Of a stretch of 64,000 bases of DNA, positions 26,193 to 34,846 are shown piece by piece. The translations under genes were made by a program, and so were the position numbers. Under the pieces are notes generated by a model. It worked only from the letters and a program-made list of their open reading frames with translations. It had not been told where the DNA came from and ran no database searches. This stretch comes from an uncultured Draconibacterium sp. (GTDB lineage Bacteria > Bacteroidota > Bacteroidia > Bacteroidales > Prolixibacteraceae). Each line of letters opens with the position of its first letter. The stretch's first letter is position 1. The stretch covers positions 2,954,001-3,018,000 of the forward strand of contig NZ_OY775906.1 of the NCBI RefSeq assembly GCF_963675065.1, read 5' to 3'.

Positions 26193-27194
26193 ATGATTAA
26201 AATAGGTATTAACGGATTCGGTAGAATCGGACGTTTTGTTTTCCGTCAGGCAGTTGCCAAAGGAACTGTACAAGTAGTTGCTATCAACGACCTTATCGAC
26301 GTTGACTATATGGCTTACATGTTAAAGTATGATTCAACTCACGGTCGTTTCGACGGTACTGTTGAAGTAAAAGACGGTTCATTGATTGTTAACGGAAACG
26401 TTGTTCGTGTTACTGCAGAGCGTAATCCTGCTGACATTAACTGGGGTGCTGTTGGTGCTGAGTATGTTGTTGAATCAACTGGTCTTTTCTTGACAAAAGA
26501 ATCAGCTCAGGGTCACATCGACGCAGGTGCTAAAAAAGTTGTAATGTCTGCTCCATCAAAAGACGATACACCAATGTTCGTTATGGGCGTAAACAACAAA
26601 TCATACACTAGTGATATGACTTTTGTTTCTAACGCATCTTGTACTACTAACTGCCTGGCTCCTATCGCTAAAGTATTAAACGACAAGTATGGTATTGTTG
26701 ACGGTTTAATGACAACTGTTCACGCTACTACTGCAACTCAGAAAACTGTTGACGGTCCTTCAGCAAAAGACTGGAGAGGTGGACGTGGTGCAGGTCAGAA
26801 CATCATTCCTTCATCAACCGGTGCTGCTAAAGCTGTAGGTAAAGTAATTCCTGAATTGAACGGAAAACTTACCGGTATGGCTTTCCGTGTTCCAACTCCT
26901 GATGTATCAGTTGTTGACCTTACTGTAAACCTTGCAAAAGGTGCTTCGTACGAAGAAATTTGTGCTGCAATGAAAGAAGCTTCAGAAGGCGAATTGAAAG
27001 GAATTTTAGGTTACACTGAGGATGCAGTTGTTTCTAACGACTTCATTGGTGAAACTCAAACTTCTGTATTTGATGCTAAAGCAGGTATCGCTTTAACTGA
27101 CACTTTCGTAAAAGTTGTATCATGGTACGACAACGAAATGGGTTACTCAGCAAAAGTATGCGAATTGATCATGTACATGGATTCAGTAAAATAA
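26193..27194 (+). CDS. gapA: Glyceraldehyde-3-phosphate dehydrogenase, type I
   Basis: Glycolytic NAD-dependent enzyme. It has 333 residues. The Rossmann N-terminus MIKIGINGFGRIGRFVFRQA, catalytic C150 in SNASCTTNCLAP, H177 in TTVHATTATQ, and the C-terminal SWYDNEMGYSAKV are all typical. Codon use is strongly biased, as for a highly expressed gene. Monocistronic, with its own promoter and strong terminator. Confidence 0.99.
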   Translation: MIKIGINGFGRIGRFVFRQAVAKGTVQVVAINDLIDVDYMAYMLKYDSTHGRFDGTVEVKDGSLIVNGNVVRVTAERNPADINWGAVGAEYVVESTGLFLTKESAQGHIDAGAKKVVMSAPSKDDTPMFVMGVNNKSYTSDMTFVSNASCTTNCLAPIAKVLNDKYGIVDGLMTTVHATTATQKTVDGPSAKDWRGGRGAGQNIIPSSTGAAKAVGKVIPELNGKLTGMAFRVPTPDVSVVDLTVNLAKGASYEEICAAMKEASEGELKGILGYTEDAVVSNDFIGETQTSVFDAKAGIALTDTFVKVVSWYDNEMGYSAKVCELIMYMDSVK

Positions 27195-27217
27195 TTATAC
27201 AATTATATACTGTATGG

Positions 27218-27247
27218 AAAGGGATGCCGAAAGGCGTCCCTTTTTTT
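27218..27247 (+). terminator. Terminator of gapA
   Basis: GGGATGCC-GAAA-GGCGTCCC (one G-U) with a GNRA tetraloop, preceded by AAA and followed by seven T. Confidence 0.92.
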
Positions 27248-27530
27248 GTAGATTGAATTTTGCAGGACAGAAGGAACTGAGATTGAAATGATTGAGCCAG
27301 ATTGATTCGGTGAAAATTGAGACAGAAGCCAGGAACACAACGAGATGACAAGCCTGAAAACTTTTAGTTTATTCCGTAATTCTGGCAAAGCACATTCGAC
27401 ACATAGGAAACATTAGTTTGTTGCCAATTGCAATTTACTAACCACAGACTTCTTCTCCAATCTGAAATCTAAAATCGTTAATCAGCAATCATCATTCATT
27501 CTTCACACTTTTGACTTTTGACTTTCTTCC
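27248..27530. repeat. Low-complexity intergenic filler
   Basis: This gene-free 283 bp between gapA and the permease contains iterations around ATCTGAAATCTAAAATCG and TTAATCAGCAATCATCATTC, then CTTTTGACTTTTGACTTTC. Similar strings recur near 36335-36355, 34760-34790, 62475-62515 and 62590-62615. I read it as degenerate repeat debris rather than a gene. Confidence 0.5.
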
Positions 27531-28775
27531 CTACTCGTAACGCAACGAATCAATCGGATCGAGTTTTGAAGCCTTTTGTGCCGGATAATAACCAGAGATA
27601 ATTCCGACAATAAAACACAAAACAACTCCAAGAATAATCCAGGTCCATGGAATAAAGAAAGGTGAATCAATAAGACGGGCAACACCATTTCCGGCAAGTA
27701 TTCCTAGTATTATTCCTACAAATCCTCCCATTTGTCCTACAAGAATTGCTTCCATCAGAAACTGCTGTTTAACAGTAGTGCTTTTGGCTCCAATAGCTTT
27801 CCGTACTCCAATTTCACGGGTACGCTCAGTTACCGTTACCAGCATAATATTCATTAAACCAATAGCCGCACCAAACAAAGTGATCAATCCGATTATTGTT
27901 GCCACCAGCGTAATATTCTTAATATTTTCCAAAAGCATATTGGCCAGGTTATCACTTTTTTCGATGCTAAAATCGGAATCATCCAGCGGATCTAAATTAC
28001 GAACAACCCTGAAGATCGCTTCGGCCTGTCCCACTGCCGCATCCATCAATTCCGGACGATCAACTTTCACCTGTACATCAAAATTCATGTTCGGTCGCGA
28101 GAAATAAGCCCGCGAATTTGTGAACGGAATAAAACATACCATATCGCTGTTCATTCCAAACCCACTTCCTTTTTGTTTTAAAACACCAACTACTTTGTAT
28201 TTTCCACTTCCAATACTCACAACTTTTTGCAAGGGATTTTCGCCACCTTTAAATAAACGTTTAGCCAAATCGCTTCCCAAAAGCACCACACTCCTGCCAT
28301 CTTCAATGTCGTGATTGCTAAAACTCCGTCCCGTACCAATATCATAACCTGCTGTAGACAGGTAATTCTCATCGATACCACGAACAGCAATATTCGGGTT
28401 GGTTTTTTCCGACTGGTATTTTAATGTGGCTGCCGCCGTTGATGAAACCGAAATAGATGTTGTTGCAGGGAAATCGAAAAGCTCCTTAAATTCCTTTGCC
28501 TGATAGTACGAAATGTACGAGTAATTTTTGGTACGGTAACGAATATTTCCCTGCGTACGCAAACCTCCACTCGAAATTGAAAAAGTGTTTGCTCCCATCA
28601 CCGCAAATTCTTTGGTTATCGAATTTTTTATCGAATCGATTGCCGTTAAAATCCCAACCAAAGCCGTAATTCCCACGGCAATAATCATAACGGTAAGCGT
28701 AGTACGCAACAGGTTGCTTTTCACCGAAGAAAAAGCTACTCTCAAATTTTCGAAAAACAATGTGGTCGATCGCAT
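27531..28775 (-). CDS. ABC transporter permease, MacB/FtsX type
   Basis: It has 414 residues. Topology is that of MacB-like permeases: a first transmembrane helix at about 21-43, a large extracytoplasmic MacB_PCD domain (about 45-255), then three helices in the FtsX domain. The conserved segment TERTREIGVRKAIGAKSTTVKQQF precedes the last two helices. The substrate could be a peptide, lipid or macrolide; it could equally be a mechanotransmission module. No ATPase or membrane-fusion partner is adjacent, so those are encoded elsewhere or absent. Confidence 0.88.
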   Translation of the reverse strand: MRSTTLFFENLRVAFSSVKSNLLRTTLTVMIIAVGITALVGILTAIDSIKNSITKEFAVMGANTFSISSGGLRTQGNIRYRTKNYSYISYYQAKEFKELFDFPATTSISVSSTAAATLKYQSEKTNPNIAVRGIDENYLSTAGYDIGTGRSFSNHDIEDGRSVVLLGSDLAKRLFKGGENPLQKVVSIGSGKYKVVGVLKQKGSGFGMNSDMVCFIPFTNSRAYFSRPNMNFDVQVKVDRPELMDAAVGQAEAIFRVVRNLDPLDDSDFSIEKSDNLANMLLENIKNITLVATIIGLITLFGAAIGLMNIMLVTVTERTREIGVRKAIGAKSTTVKQQFLMEAILVGQMGGFVGIILGILAGNGVARLIDSPFFIPWTWIILGVVLCFIVGIISGYYPAQKASKLDPIDSLRYE

Positions 28776-28953
28776 AAGACTAATATTGTCTGTAATTATA
28801 GCATCAATACATTTGTAAATGTAAGCTCTTAATAATTACCATAAAAGACTATTTTTTTTGAATTTAAATTCTCTGCCAATTTATAAAACTTCAATTACCT
28901 TATTACCAAAAAATTACTTTATCTTCGCCCTCTTGAATTCAGAAAAAAATAAA

Positions 28954-29568
28954 ATGGCAGATTTCGAATTAAAAGACGATTTACAAAAATTTAGTTATGC
29001 ATTAGGAATGAGTATTTCTGCAAATCTCATCCAATCAGGAGTTAAAACCGTTCATCCAACCGCTTTCATTACAGCTTTACAGGATGTTTTTTCAGGTATT
29101 CCCCCACGGATGAAACCTGAAGAAGCCAACCAGATTCTCGAGTCATTTATGGCCGAGTCGCAAGCTGCTGATGGCAGCAAAAATCTGGAAGAAGGTACAG
29201 CCTTTTTAGCGGAAAACAGCAAAAACGAAGGTATAATTGAATTACCAAGCGGATTACAATACGAAGTAATAAACGAAGGAGAAGGCGATATTCCAACCGC
29301 CGCCAACCAGGTAAAATGTCACTACCACGGAACATTGATCGATGGCAGCGTTTTCGATAGTTCGGTAGAGCGTAACCAACCAGCTGTATTCCCTGTAAAC
29401 GGGGTAATTCCGGGCTGGGTTGAAGCGCTGCAATTGATGTCGGTTGGCTCGAAATGGAAATTGTATATTCCTTCAAACCTAGCTTACGGACCAAACGGAG
29501 CAGGTGGAGTTATCGGACCAAACGCTACCCTTATTTTCGAGGTTGAGTTATTAGAAATTGTAGAATAA
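28954..29568 (+). CDS. FKBP-type peptidyl-prolyl isomerase, cytoplasmic form
   Basis: It has 204 residues starting MADFELKDDLQKFSYALGMS. The N-terminal helical dimerisation domain (1-100, FKBP_N type) is followed by an FKBP domain with GLQYEVINEGEGD, VKCHYHGTLIDGSVFDSSV, VIPGWVEALQLMSVGSKWKL and IPSNLAYG. No signal peptide is seen with this start; an upstream extension of 32 residues is non-conserved. It sits 38 bp upstream of a paralogue that carries a lipoprotein signal, so the pair gives an apparent cytoplasmic plus envelope set. Confidence 0.92.
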   Translation: MADFELKDDLQKFSYALGMSISANLIQSGVKTVHPTAFITALQDVFSGIPPRMKPEEANQILESFMAESQAADGSKNLEEGTAFLAENSKNEGIIELPSGLQYEVINEGEGDIPTAANQVKCHYHGTLIDGSVFDSSVERNQPAVFPVNGVIPGWVEALQLMSVGSKWKLYIPSNLAYGPNGAGGVIGPNATLIFEVELLEIVE

Positions 29569-29606
29569 TAAAAATAAGGTCGCTTACGGCCAAAAAAGAT
29601 TAACAA

Positions 29607-30311
29607 ATGAAGAACAGTATTATTTATGTATTTGTAGTAGCATTGATTGTTGCTGCTACTTCGTGCCAGCAAGGAGGCCCGGCAGCGGTAAAATTGGAAA
29701 CCAGTGCCGATTCAGTAAGTTATGCAATTGGAGTTTTAGTTGGTTCCAATAACAAACAACAACTTGAAACTGCTCCCGGAAATGAAGAAATGAATATTGA
29801 AGCAATGGCTGCAGCTTTCCGTTTAGCATCGTTAGGCGAAGAGGTAGAAATTAATGAGGCTGACGCAAACGCATTGGTTCAGAAATTCTTCCGCGAAGCC
29901 AGCGAGCGTGAAACTCAGGCAAACCTTGAAGAAGGCAACAAATTCTTAGAAGAAAACAAAGCCCGTGAAGGTGTTACAACTACCGAAAGCGGTTTACAAT
30001 ACGAAGTACTTACAGAAGGTACTGGCGAAAAGCCAGCTGCAACTGATAAAGTACGTGTTCATTACCACGGTACTTTAATTGATGGTACTGTTTTCGATAG
30101 TTCGGTTGATCGTGGTGAACCTGCAGTATTTGGTGTTAACCAGGTAATTCCGGGTTGGACCGAAGCATTGCAACTAATGCCTGTTGGATCAAAATGGAAA
30201 GTTTTCATCCCGTCTGACCTGGCTTATGGTCCACGTGGCGCAGGTGGCGACATTGGTCCTAATGCAGCTTTAGTTTTCGAAGTAGAACTTCTTGAAATAG
30301 TAAAAGAATAG
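29607..30311 (+). CDS. FKBP-type peptidyl-prolyl isomerase, lipoprotein
   Basis: It has 234 residues. The signal peptide MKNSIIYVFVVALIVAATSC ends in a lipobox (Cys 20), then an FKBP_N domain and an FKBP domain nearly identical in layout to the upstream gene (VRVHYHGTLIDGTVFDSSVD, IPGWTEALQLMPVGSKWKVF). It is expected to be lipid-anchored in the envelope as a folding factor. The shared order and strong similarity point to tandem duplication followed by gain or loss of the signal peptide. Confidence 0.93.
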   Translation: MKNSIIYVFVVALIVAATSCQQGGPAAVKLETSADSVSYAIGVLVGSNNKQQLETAPGNEEMNIEAMAAAFRLASLGEEVEINEADANALVQKFFREASERETQANLEEGNKFLEENKAREGVTTTESGLQYEVLTEGTGEKPAATDKVRVHYHGTLIDGTVFDSSVDRGEPAVFGVNQVIPGWTEALQLMPVGSKWKVFIPSDLAYGPRGAGGDIGPNAALVFEVELLEIVKE

Positions 30312-30317
30312 CAAGCC

Positions 30318-30403
30318 TTGTCATTCCGAAAGAGGAACGATTAAGGAGACTCAAATATCAGCACATTGCTGTAACCGATTTCTCTCTTATTTCGAAATGA
30401 CAA
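30318..30403. repeat. Dispersed intergenic repeat, family 1 (copy A)
   Basis: Bounded by TTGTCATTCCGAA on the left and TTCGAAATGACAA on the right, an imperfect inverted repeat around ACGATTAAGGAG and GATTTCTCTC. Relatives occur at 30956, 36356, 51259 and 55478. Confidence 0.65.
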
Positions 30404-30417
30404 AAACTTGTTGAAAA

Positions 30418-30456
30418 AAACCCTTTGTCTGTTTTTAGGCAAAGGGTTTCTTTTTT
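30418..30456 (+). terminator. Terminator of the FKBP pair
   Basis: AAACCCTTTG (30418-30427) pairs with CAAAGGGTTT (30440-30449), followed by C and a run of seven T. Confidence 0.9.
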
Positions 30457-30487
30457 TATCTTCGTTTCTGAAATAAAAAATTAGGAA

Positions 30488-30859
30488 ATGGCATTAAGCG
30501 TAAAAGGAAAAGTTGAGCAGATTTTAAAACCTGAATCTGGTGTAAGCCGGGCAGGAAAAGAATGGAGTAAACAAGAATTTGTAATTGAAACCGACGAGCA
30601 ATATCCACGCAAGGTTTGTTTTACTTTATTTGGAGAGAAAGTTGATTTAATTAAAGGAATGTCGGCCGGCGAGGAAGTTGAAGTGTCTTTTAATATGGAA
30701 TCGCGCGAATATAACGGTCGCTGGTTTCACAATATTAATGCCTGGAAGATTGACAAAGTGAGTGCTGACGGTAATTTACCGGAGCCTCCACCGGAATTTG
30801 GCATGGATGATATTCCACCCGAACCATCGGAAGATTCGGCAGGTGATTTGCCGTTTTAA
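30488..30859 (+). CDS. DUF3127 domain protein
   Basis: It has 123 residues. The DUF3127 core covers 1-100 (MALSVKGKVEQILKPESGVS, WSKQEFVIETDEQYPRKVCF, VSFNMESREYNGRWFHNINA). The layout resembles a single-stranded-DNA-binding-type OB fold, and the acidic, proline-rich tail ends with DDIPPEPSEDSAGDLPF, like the SSB C-terminal peptide (acidic ending in Pro-Phe). An SSB-like or nucleic-acid role is therefore plausible, but that is inference. Monocistronic with its own terminator. Confidence 0.8.
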   Translation: MALSVKGKVEQILKPESGVSRAGKEWSKQEFVIETDEQYPRKVCFTLFGEKVDLIKGMSAGEEVEVSFNMESREYNGRWFHNINAWKIDKVSADGNLPEPPPEFGMDDIPPEPSEDSAGDLPF

Positions 30860-30891
30860 AGGATGAAGGATTAAGGATAAATGATTAATAG

Positions 30892-30929
30892 AAAATGCCA
30901 TCTTTGTTTGAAACAGAGATGGCATTTTT
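30892..30929 (+). terminator. Terminator of the DUF3127 gene
   Basis: AAAATGCCATCT (30892-30903) pairs with AGATGGCATTTT (30917-30928) around a 13-nt loop, T-tract included. Confidence 0.9.
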
Positions 30930-30955
30930 GTTTGTTGTCACTTCCACAAAGAATT

Positions 30956-31050
30956 GTTGTCATTTCTCTCCGTCAACTGACGGAGAGAAATCTGTAACAA
31001 TGTGGTTGAGAAGTAACAGATTCCTCCTCATTCTTCGTCGAAATGACAAT
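30956..31050. repeat. Dispersed intergenic repeat, family 1 (copy B)
   Basis: Begins TTGTCATTTCTCTCC and ends GTCGAAATGACAA, with the internal hairpin CTCTCCGTCAACTGACGGAGAG and the strings GAAATCTGTAACA and TAACAGATTCCTCCTC shared with the 51259 copy. Confidence 0.7.
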
Positions 31051-31056
31051 ATTGAA

Positions 31057-31824
31057 TTACCCCCGCGTAAATACCGGATTCCCAACCTTCGATAAACGCG
31101 GATTATAGACATAACCATCCGAATCAAAAGCCTGCAGGTCGTCCACCTTATCGATGTCATTTTCCACAATAAAACGCGTCATCAGGCCACGAGCCTTTTT
31201 GGCAAAAAACGAGATCATTTTGTACTTCCCGTTTTTCATGTCTTTAAATTGCGGTGTTACAATTTCTGCATCAAGCTTTTTTGTATCGATACTTTTGAAA
31301 TACTCGTTCGATGCCAGGTTGATTAGCACCTTACTCCCCGACTCATCAATAGCTTCCTGCACTTTGGGCGTAATTTTGTTTTTCCAGAAAGCATACAAAT
31401 CGGCCGAGCGCTGAACTTTCAGTTTTTTTCCCATCTCAAGGCGGTATGCTTGCATCAAATCAAGCGGACGTAAAACGCCATAAAGACCAGATAGAATCCG
31501 CAATTTCGACTGCAATTTAAACAACTGCTCCTCGGTGAGTGTCCCGGCTTCAAGCCCCTGGAAAACATCGCCACTAAAAGCCAGTACAGCCTGTTTGGCA
31601 TTTTCGGGTGTAAACGGCTGATGCCAGGTTTGAAAACGATCGTAATTCAGTTGCCCCAGATTTGCCGAAATTCCCATCAACTCCGAAAGTTGTTTGGGTT
31701 TCATCTTCCGAAGTTTAGGAAGGATCTTTTCCGCCTCGTCGAGCATGTCGGGTATGGTGTACGTTGTGGTTACCGGTGGTGTTTTATAATCCAGCGATTT
31801 GGCCGGCGATATTACTATTAGCAT
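31057..31824 (-). CDS. yaaA: Peroxide stress protein YaaA (DUF328/UPF0246)
   Basis: It has 255 residues. The family start MLIVISPAKSLDYKTPP, LMGISANLGQLNYDRFQTWH, FSGDVFQGLEAGTL, LRILSGLYGVLRPLDLMQAY and NLASNEYFKSID are all present. In E. coli YaaA limits Fenton damage by lowering free iron and is OxyR-induced; the fold binds DNA-like ligands. The first ~54 bp of the gene and about 68 bp upstream are duplicated at 33061-33181 on the far side of the GH16 gene. Confidence 0.95.
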   Translation of the reverse strand: MLIVISPAKSLDYKTPPVTTTYTIPDMLDEAEKILPKLRKMKPKQLSELMGISANLGQLNYDRFQTWHQPFTPENAKQAVLAFSGDVFQGLEAGTLTEEQLFKLQSKLRILSGLYGVLRPLDLMQAYRLEMGKKLKVQRSADLYAFWKNKITPKVQEAIDESGSKVLINLASNEYFKSIDTKKLDAEIVTPQFKDMKNGKYKMISFFAKKARGLMTRFIVENDIDKVDDLQAFDSDGYVYNPRLSKVGNPVFTRG

Positions 31825-31892
31825 TTGTTCTGATTTTCTTTTTTAAAATTAACAGAATTCCTTTTTTAAAGTTCAGCTCCTTGGTAGTTATT
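31771..31892. repeat. Direct repeat DR1 (yaaA 5' end and upstream)
   Basis: About 122 bp, roughly 90% identical by eye to 33061-33181 in the same orientation. It includes the first 18 codons of yaaA and its upstream region. Beyond 31892 the two copies diverge. The rest of the gap, 31893-32130, holds no gene that I can see. Confidence 0.85.
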
Positions 31893-32130
31893 CATTCAAA
31901 AACCGAAACGCATAAAAATACTTCCAACGAAACATACAGTAAAAAAAATTGTGGTAACGCCTAGCAATATGAAAATGCGGGGCATTGGAAACACCAAACT
32001 TTCATTTTTCCACACCGTTTGTTCAATGCTAATCAGTTAATGGTCAGTGCTATCTGCCCAATTTCAACATTGCGTATTGTATTGCGTATTTGGTTTGTTT
32101 TTGAATTATGATTGATCAATTCGTTCAACT

Positions 32131-33030
32131 CTATTGCGTTTTCAACGGATCATAAGACATCCAGTCAACCTCCAGCTCAAATCGTTCTTGCGGTTTTTCA
32201 ATTGAAGTTGGTATGGTTTCTACCGGCCAGTTATCGGTATGCCAAAAATTCATTCGGTATAACGAACTGTTCTGAGGGATACCCATTTGCGAACCTTTAT
32301 AATTCCATAAAACAATAGTATCGTTAGAGGCTGGATGAATCATCCACCATCTGATTGAATCTGAATACCAATCAAATCCGTAGGTGTGAAATTGCGAAGA
32401 AGCATCAAAGCCTTCTATAGGTTGAATTGTTTCAGGCTGACACTGAACACCGGTTAAAGGAGAGGAAGTACCTTTATGATTTTCCCTGGTACTGGTTTCA
32501 TAAATAGTACCGTTGGCCATATTAATAACTCGTCCTATCCTTCTAAGTTTTCCGTGAAAACCTGTCCAGGTACCGATATAAATAACTTCCGGATCGGCAA
32601 TAAGCCATTCAAAGTCTATTTCGCTTAGTCCAACTATAGTATCATAGAAATAAGTAAAATAACCTACTACAGCACCCACATTTGGTTGAACATCTCGCAC
32701 ATCAGCAACTTTTAAACGTGCGGCATAAGAACCAAAATGTGTAAAATTGTTTGAAATAATTTCAGGTCCTTTTCCGGCACCAGCTTCCTCATCCGGGTTG
32801 ATTTTAAACAATAGAATATTGGTTCCTGGCTCTGTGGGAGATTCTATTCCAATTTTCCAGGTAAAATCAGCTTCTTTTCCAGCAGAACCATATTTAAAAA
32901 GCTCTGAAGTTGAAGAATTAAAATCTTCGAAAAAAGAATTGTGATGTTTTTCCTGGGATTGAAGGATTAAAGTGCTGCTAATAAAAGCAACTGTTAGTAC
33001 GAAGATTTGTTTAATGGTTGTTATTCTCAT
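32131..33030 (-). CDS. Glycoside hydrolase family 16-like secreted enzyme
   Basis: It has 299 residues. The signal peptide (1-26) ends LILQSQ. The beta-jelly-roll catalytic motif E-x-D-x-E is EIDFE at E137, D139 and E141, and the downstream FHTYGFDWYSDSIRWWM strand is also typical of GH16. This family cleaves beta-1,3/1,4-glucans, agars or carrageenans; the specificity cannot be read here. There are no carbohydrate-binding modules. No SusC/D pair is adjacent, so it is not in an obvious polysaccharide-utilisation locus. The gene sits between two direct repeats of the yaaA 5' end, suggesting local insertion. Confidence 0.8.
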   Translation of the reverse strand: MRITTIKQIFVLTVAFISSTLILQSQEKHHNSFFEDFNSSTSELFKYGSAGKEADFTWKIGIESPTEPGTNILLFKINPDEEAGAGKGPEIISNNFTHFGSYAARLKVADVRDVQPNVGAVVGYFTYFYDTIVGLSEIDFEWLIADPEVIYIGTWTGFHGKLRRIGRVINMANGTIYETSTRENHKGTSSPLTGVQCQPETIQPIEGFDASSQFHTYGFDWYSDSIRWWMIHPASNDTIVLWNYKGSQMGIPQNSSLYRMNFWHTDNWPVETIPTSIEKPQERFELEVDWMSYDPLKTQ

Positions 33031-33060
33031 ATTTAATAAAGTTTCGATTTAAAATAGAGT

Positions 33061-33181
33061 TACCGGTGTTGTTTTATAATCCTGCGATTTGGCCGGCAAT
33101 ATTACTATTAGCACTTATTCTGAGTTTCTTTTTCAAAATTAACAGAATTCCTTTTTAAAGTTCAGCACTTTGGTATTTATT
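33061..33181. repeat. Direct repeat DR2: duplicated yaaA 5' fragment
   Basis: A truncated second copy of the yaaA start region. The codon matching the yaaA ATG reads GTG on the minus strand (CAC at the position matching 31822-31824), and the homology stops after about 18 codons, so it is a non-coding remnant. It lies directly upstream of the GH16 gene and may now supply its promoter region. Confidence 0.8.
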
Positions 33182-33297
33182 AGCTATCAAAAAGTTCCAA
33201 GTAAGAAAGGCCAGTCGTAATATAAATTGATTGTGGATTTAGAGAACTGTTGGGGATCCCTAAAATTAAGTCGACAACGCGAAGTAATAAATTGTAG

Positions 33298-33305
33298 TAT
33301 CTTTG
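33298..33305 (+). promoter_or_regulatory. -7 element before the DEAD-box helicase
   Basis: TATCTTTG matches TAnnTTTG exactly. It would give a leader of about 95 nt, a length that recalls cold-shock-type helicase leaders, though no structure is obvious. There is no clear -33 TTG. Confidence 0.45.
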
Positions 33306-33407
33306 CCGCGATTTAGAACAAAAACAGAGGGGTAGCGGTTTGGTAGCAATGTGCTCTTTATTCACGGTTATTATTTTGTGAGCCCTTGTTTACCATAGAT
33401 AACAATA

Positions 33408-34676
33408 ATGAAATTTGAAGATTTAAATTTACACCCTGCCATACTAAAAGCATTAAAGGATGAGAACTACACGGAACCAACCTCTATTCAGGCGCAGGCT
33501 ATTCCTCTGGGATTAGATAAAAAGGATGTTTTAGGTAGTGCACAAACCGGCACCGGTAAAACGGCTGCATTTGCTATTCCTATAATTCAGCATTTAATAA
33601 ACAATACCCAACACGAAAAAGGTAAAAGGCAGATTAAATCGCTGGTAGTTACCCCTACCCGCGAGTTAGCGATACAAATAGGCGATAGTTTTAACACCTA
33701 TGGCAAATACAGCAACCTGCAAAACACTGTAATTTTTGGAGGTGTACCGCAAAATCCGCAGGTACGACAACTGCAAAAAGGCATAGATATACTGGTTGCT
33801 ACACCCGGGCGGTTGCTCGATTTAATCAATCAGAATCATATTTCGCTGCAACACGTAAAGTATTTTGTATTAGACGAGGCAGACCGAATGCTCGACATGG
33901 GTTTTATTCACGACATAAAAAAACTGCTGAAGCTATTACCCAAACAACGGCAGTCGTTGTTTTTTTCGGCCACTATGCCAACTAAAATTGTGAAGCTTTC
34001 GCAAGAAATATTAATCAATCCTAAAAAAGTGGCGGTGAATCCGGTTTCCTCAACTGCCGAAACCATTCAGCAACACATGTATTTCACCAACAAAACCAGT
34101 AAAAAGGATTTACTATTACACATTCTTAAGAATAAAGAAATAGAGCAGGTACTGCTGTTTTCGAGAACCAAGCATGGGGCCGATCGTATCGTACGTAACC
34201 TTCGGCATAAAAAAATTGAGTGTGCAGCTATTCATGGCGAAAAAAGTCAGAATCAACGCCAAAAAGCCTTATTGCAATTTAAAAAAGGCCAATTACGAGT
34301 ACTGGTAGCAACCGATATTGCAGCAAGGGGGATTGATATTGACAAACTCCGTTATGTAATCAACTACGACATACCCAACGAGCCCGAAACCTATGTGCAT
34401 CGCATCGGCCGATGTGGTCGTGCAGGTGAAGAAGGTGTGGCTATATCGCTTTGCGAACCGGAAGAAAATGCTTACGTGAAAGACATTGAGAAGTTGATAA
34501 ACCTTAAAATTGAAGTAGCCAACAACAATCCTTTCCCGCAGACTGACAGGCCGATGAACGCCAGCGAAAAGAAAGAGTTTGAAGCAGAAAAAAAACGTAA
34601 ACGACAGGAGTTTTTTGAAAACCGAAACAAAAAGCGAGGAAATCAAAATCCGGGATTTAGACGGAATAAAAGGTAG
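33408..34676 (+). CDS. DEAD-box ATP-dependent RNA helicase (RhlE-like)
   Basis: It has 422 residues. Q-motif (PTSIQAQAIP), motif I AQTGTGKT, Ia PTRELA, Ib TPGRLLDL, motif II DEADRMLDMG, III SAT, IV LLFSRTKHGAD, V ATDIAARGIDID and VI HRIGRCGRAG are all present. The C-terminal tail is short and very basic (from about 385, ending NPGFRRNKR), for non-specific RNA binding. Likely roles are ribosome assembly or mRNA turnover at low temperature. Monocistronic. Confidence 0.95.
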   Translation: MKFEDLNLHPAILKALKDENYTEPTSIQAQAIPLGLDKKDVLGSAQTGTGKTAAFAIPIIQHLINNTQHEKGKRQIKSLVVTPTRELAIQIGDSFNTYGKYSNLQNTVIFGGVPQNPQVRQLQKGIDILVATPGRLLDLINQNHISLQHVKYFVLDEADRMLDMGFIHDIKKLLKLLPKQRQSLFFSATMPTKIVKLSQEILINPKKVAVNPVSSTAETIQQHMYFTNKTSKKDLLLHILKNKEIEQVLLFSRTKHGADRIVRNLRHKKIECAAIHGEKSQNQRQKALLQFKKGQLRVLVATDIAARGIDIDKLRYVINYDIPNEPETYVHRIGRCGRAGEEGVAISLCEPEENAYVKDIEKLINLKIEVANNNPFPQTDRPMNASEKKEFEAEKKRKRQEFFENRNKKRGNQNPGFRRNKR

Positions 34677-34846
34677 CAGGCTAGAGAATGTAATGCCGTT
34701 GCAATGTTACGAGAAGCAAGATTAAAGCTACGAGTATCCAGTGACGGTGACAATCTCATCAATCTGTCTTCAATCTGCATCAATCTAGCAACCTCCTTCA
34801 CCTTTCCCACAATTCTGAGATTGAGTTTTGCGTCGCATAGGTAAGG

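Noticed and set aside
30318..31050. CRISPR array from repeated GTCATTTC-like strings
   Set aside because: Copies are irregularly spaced, inverted within themselves and have no unique spacers of constant length; no cas genes are present.
33180..33365. 61-codon minus-strand frame between DR2 and the helicase
   Set aside because: It runs through the helicase promoter region and the edge of the duplicated yaaA fragment, with no ribosome site, no conserved-looking composition and no family resemblance.
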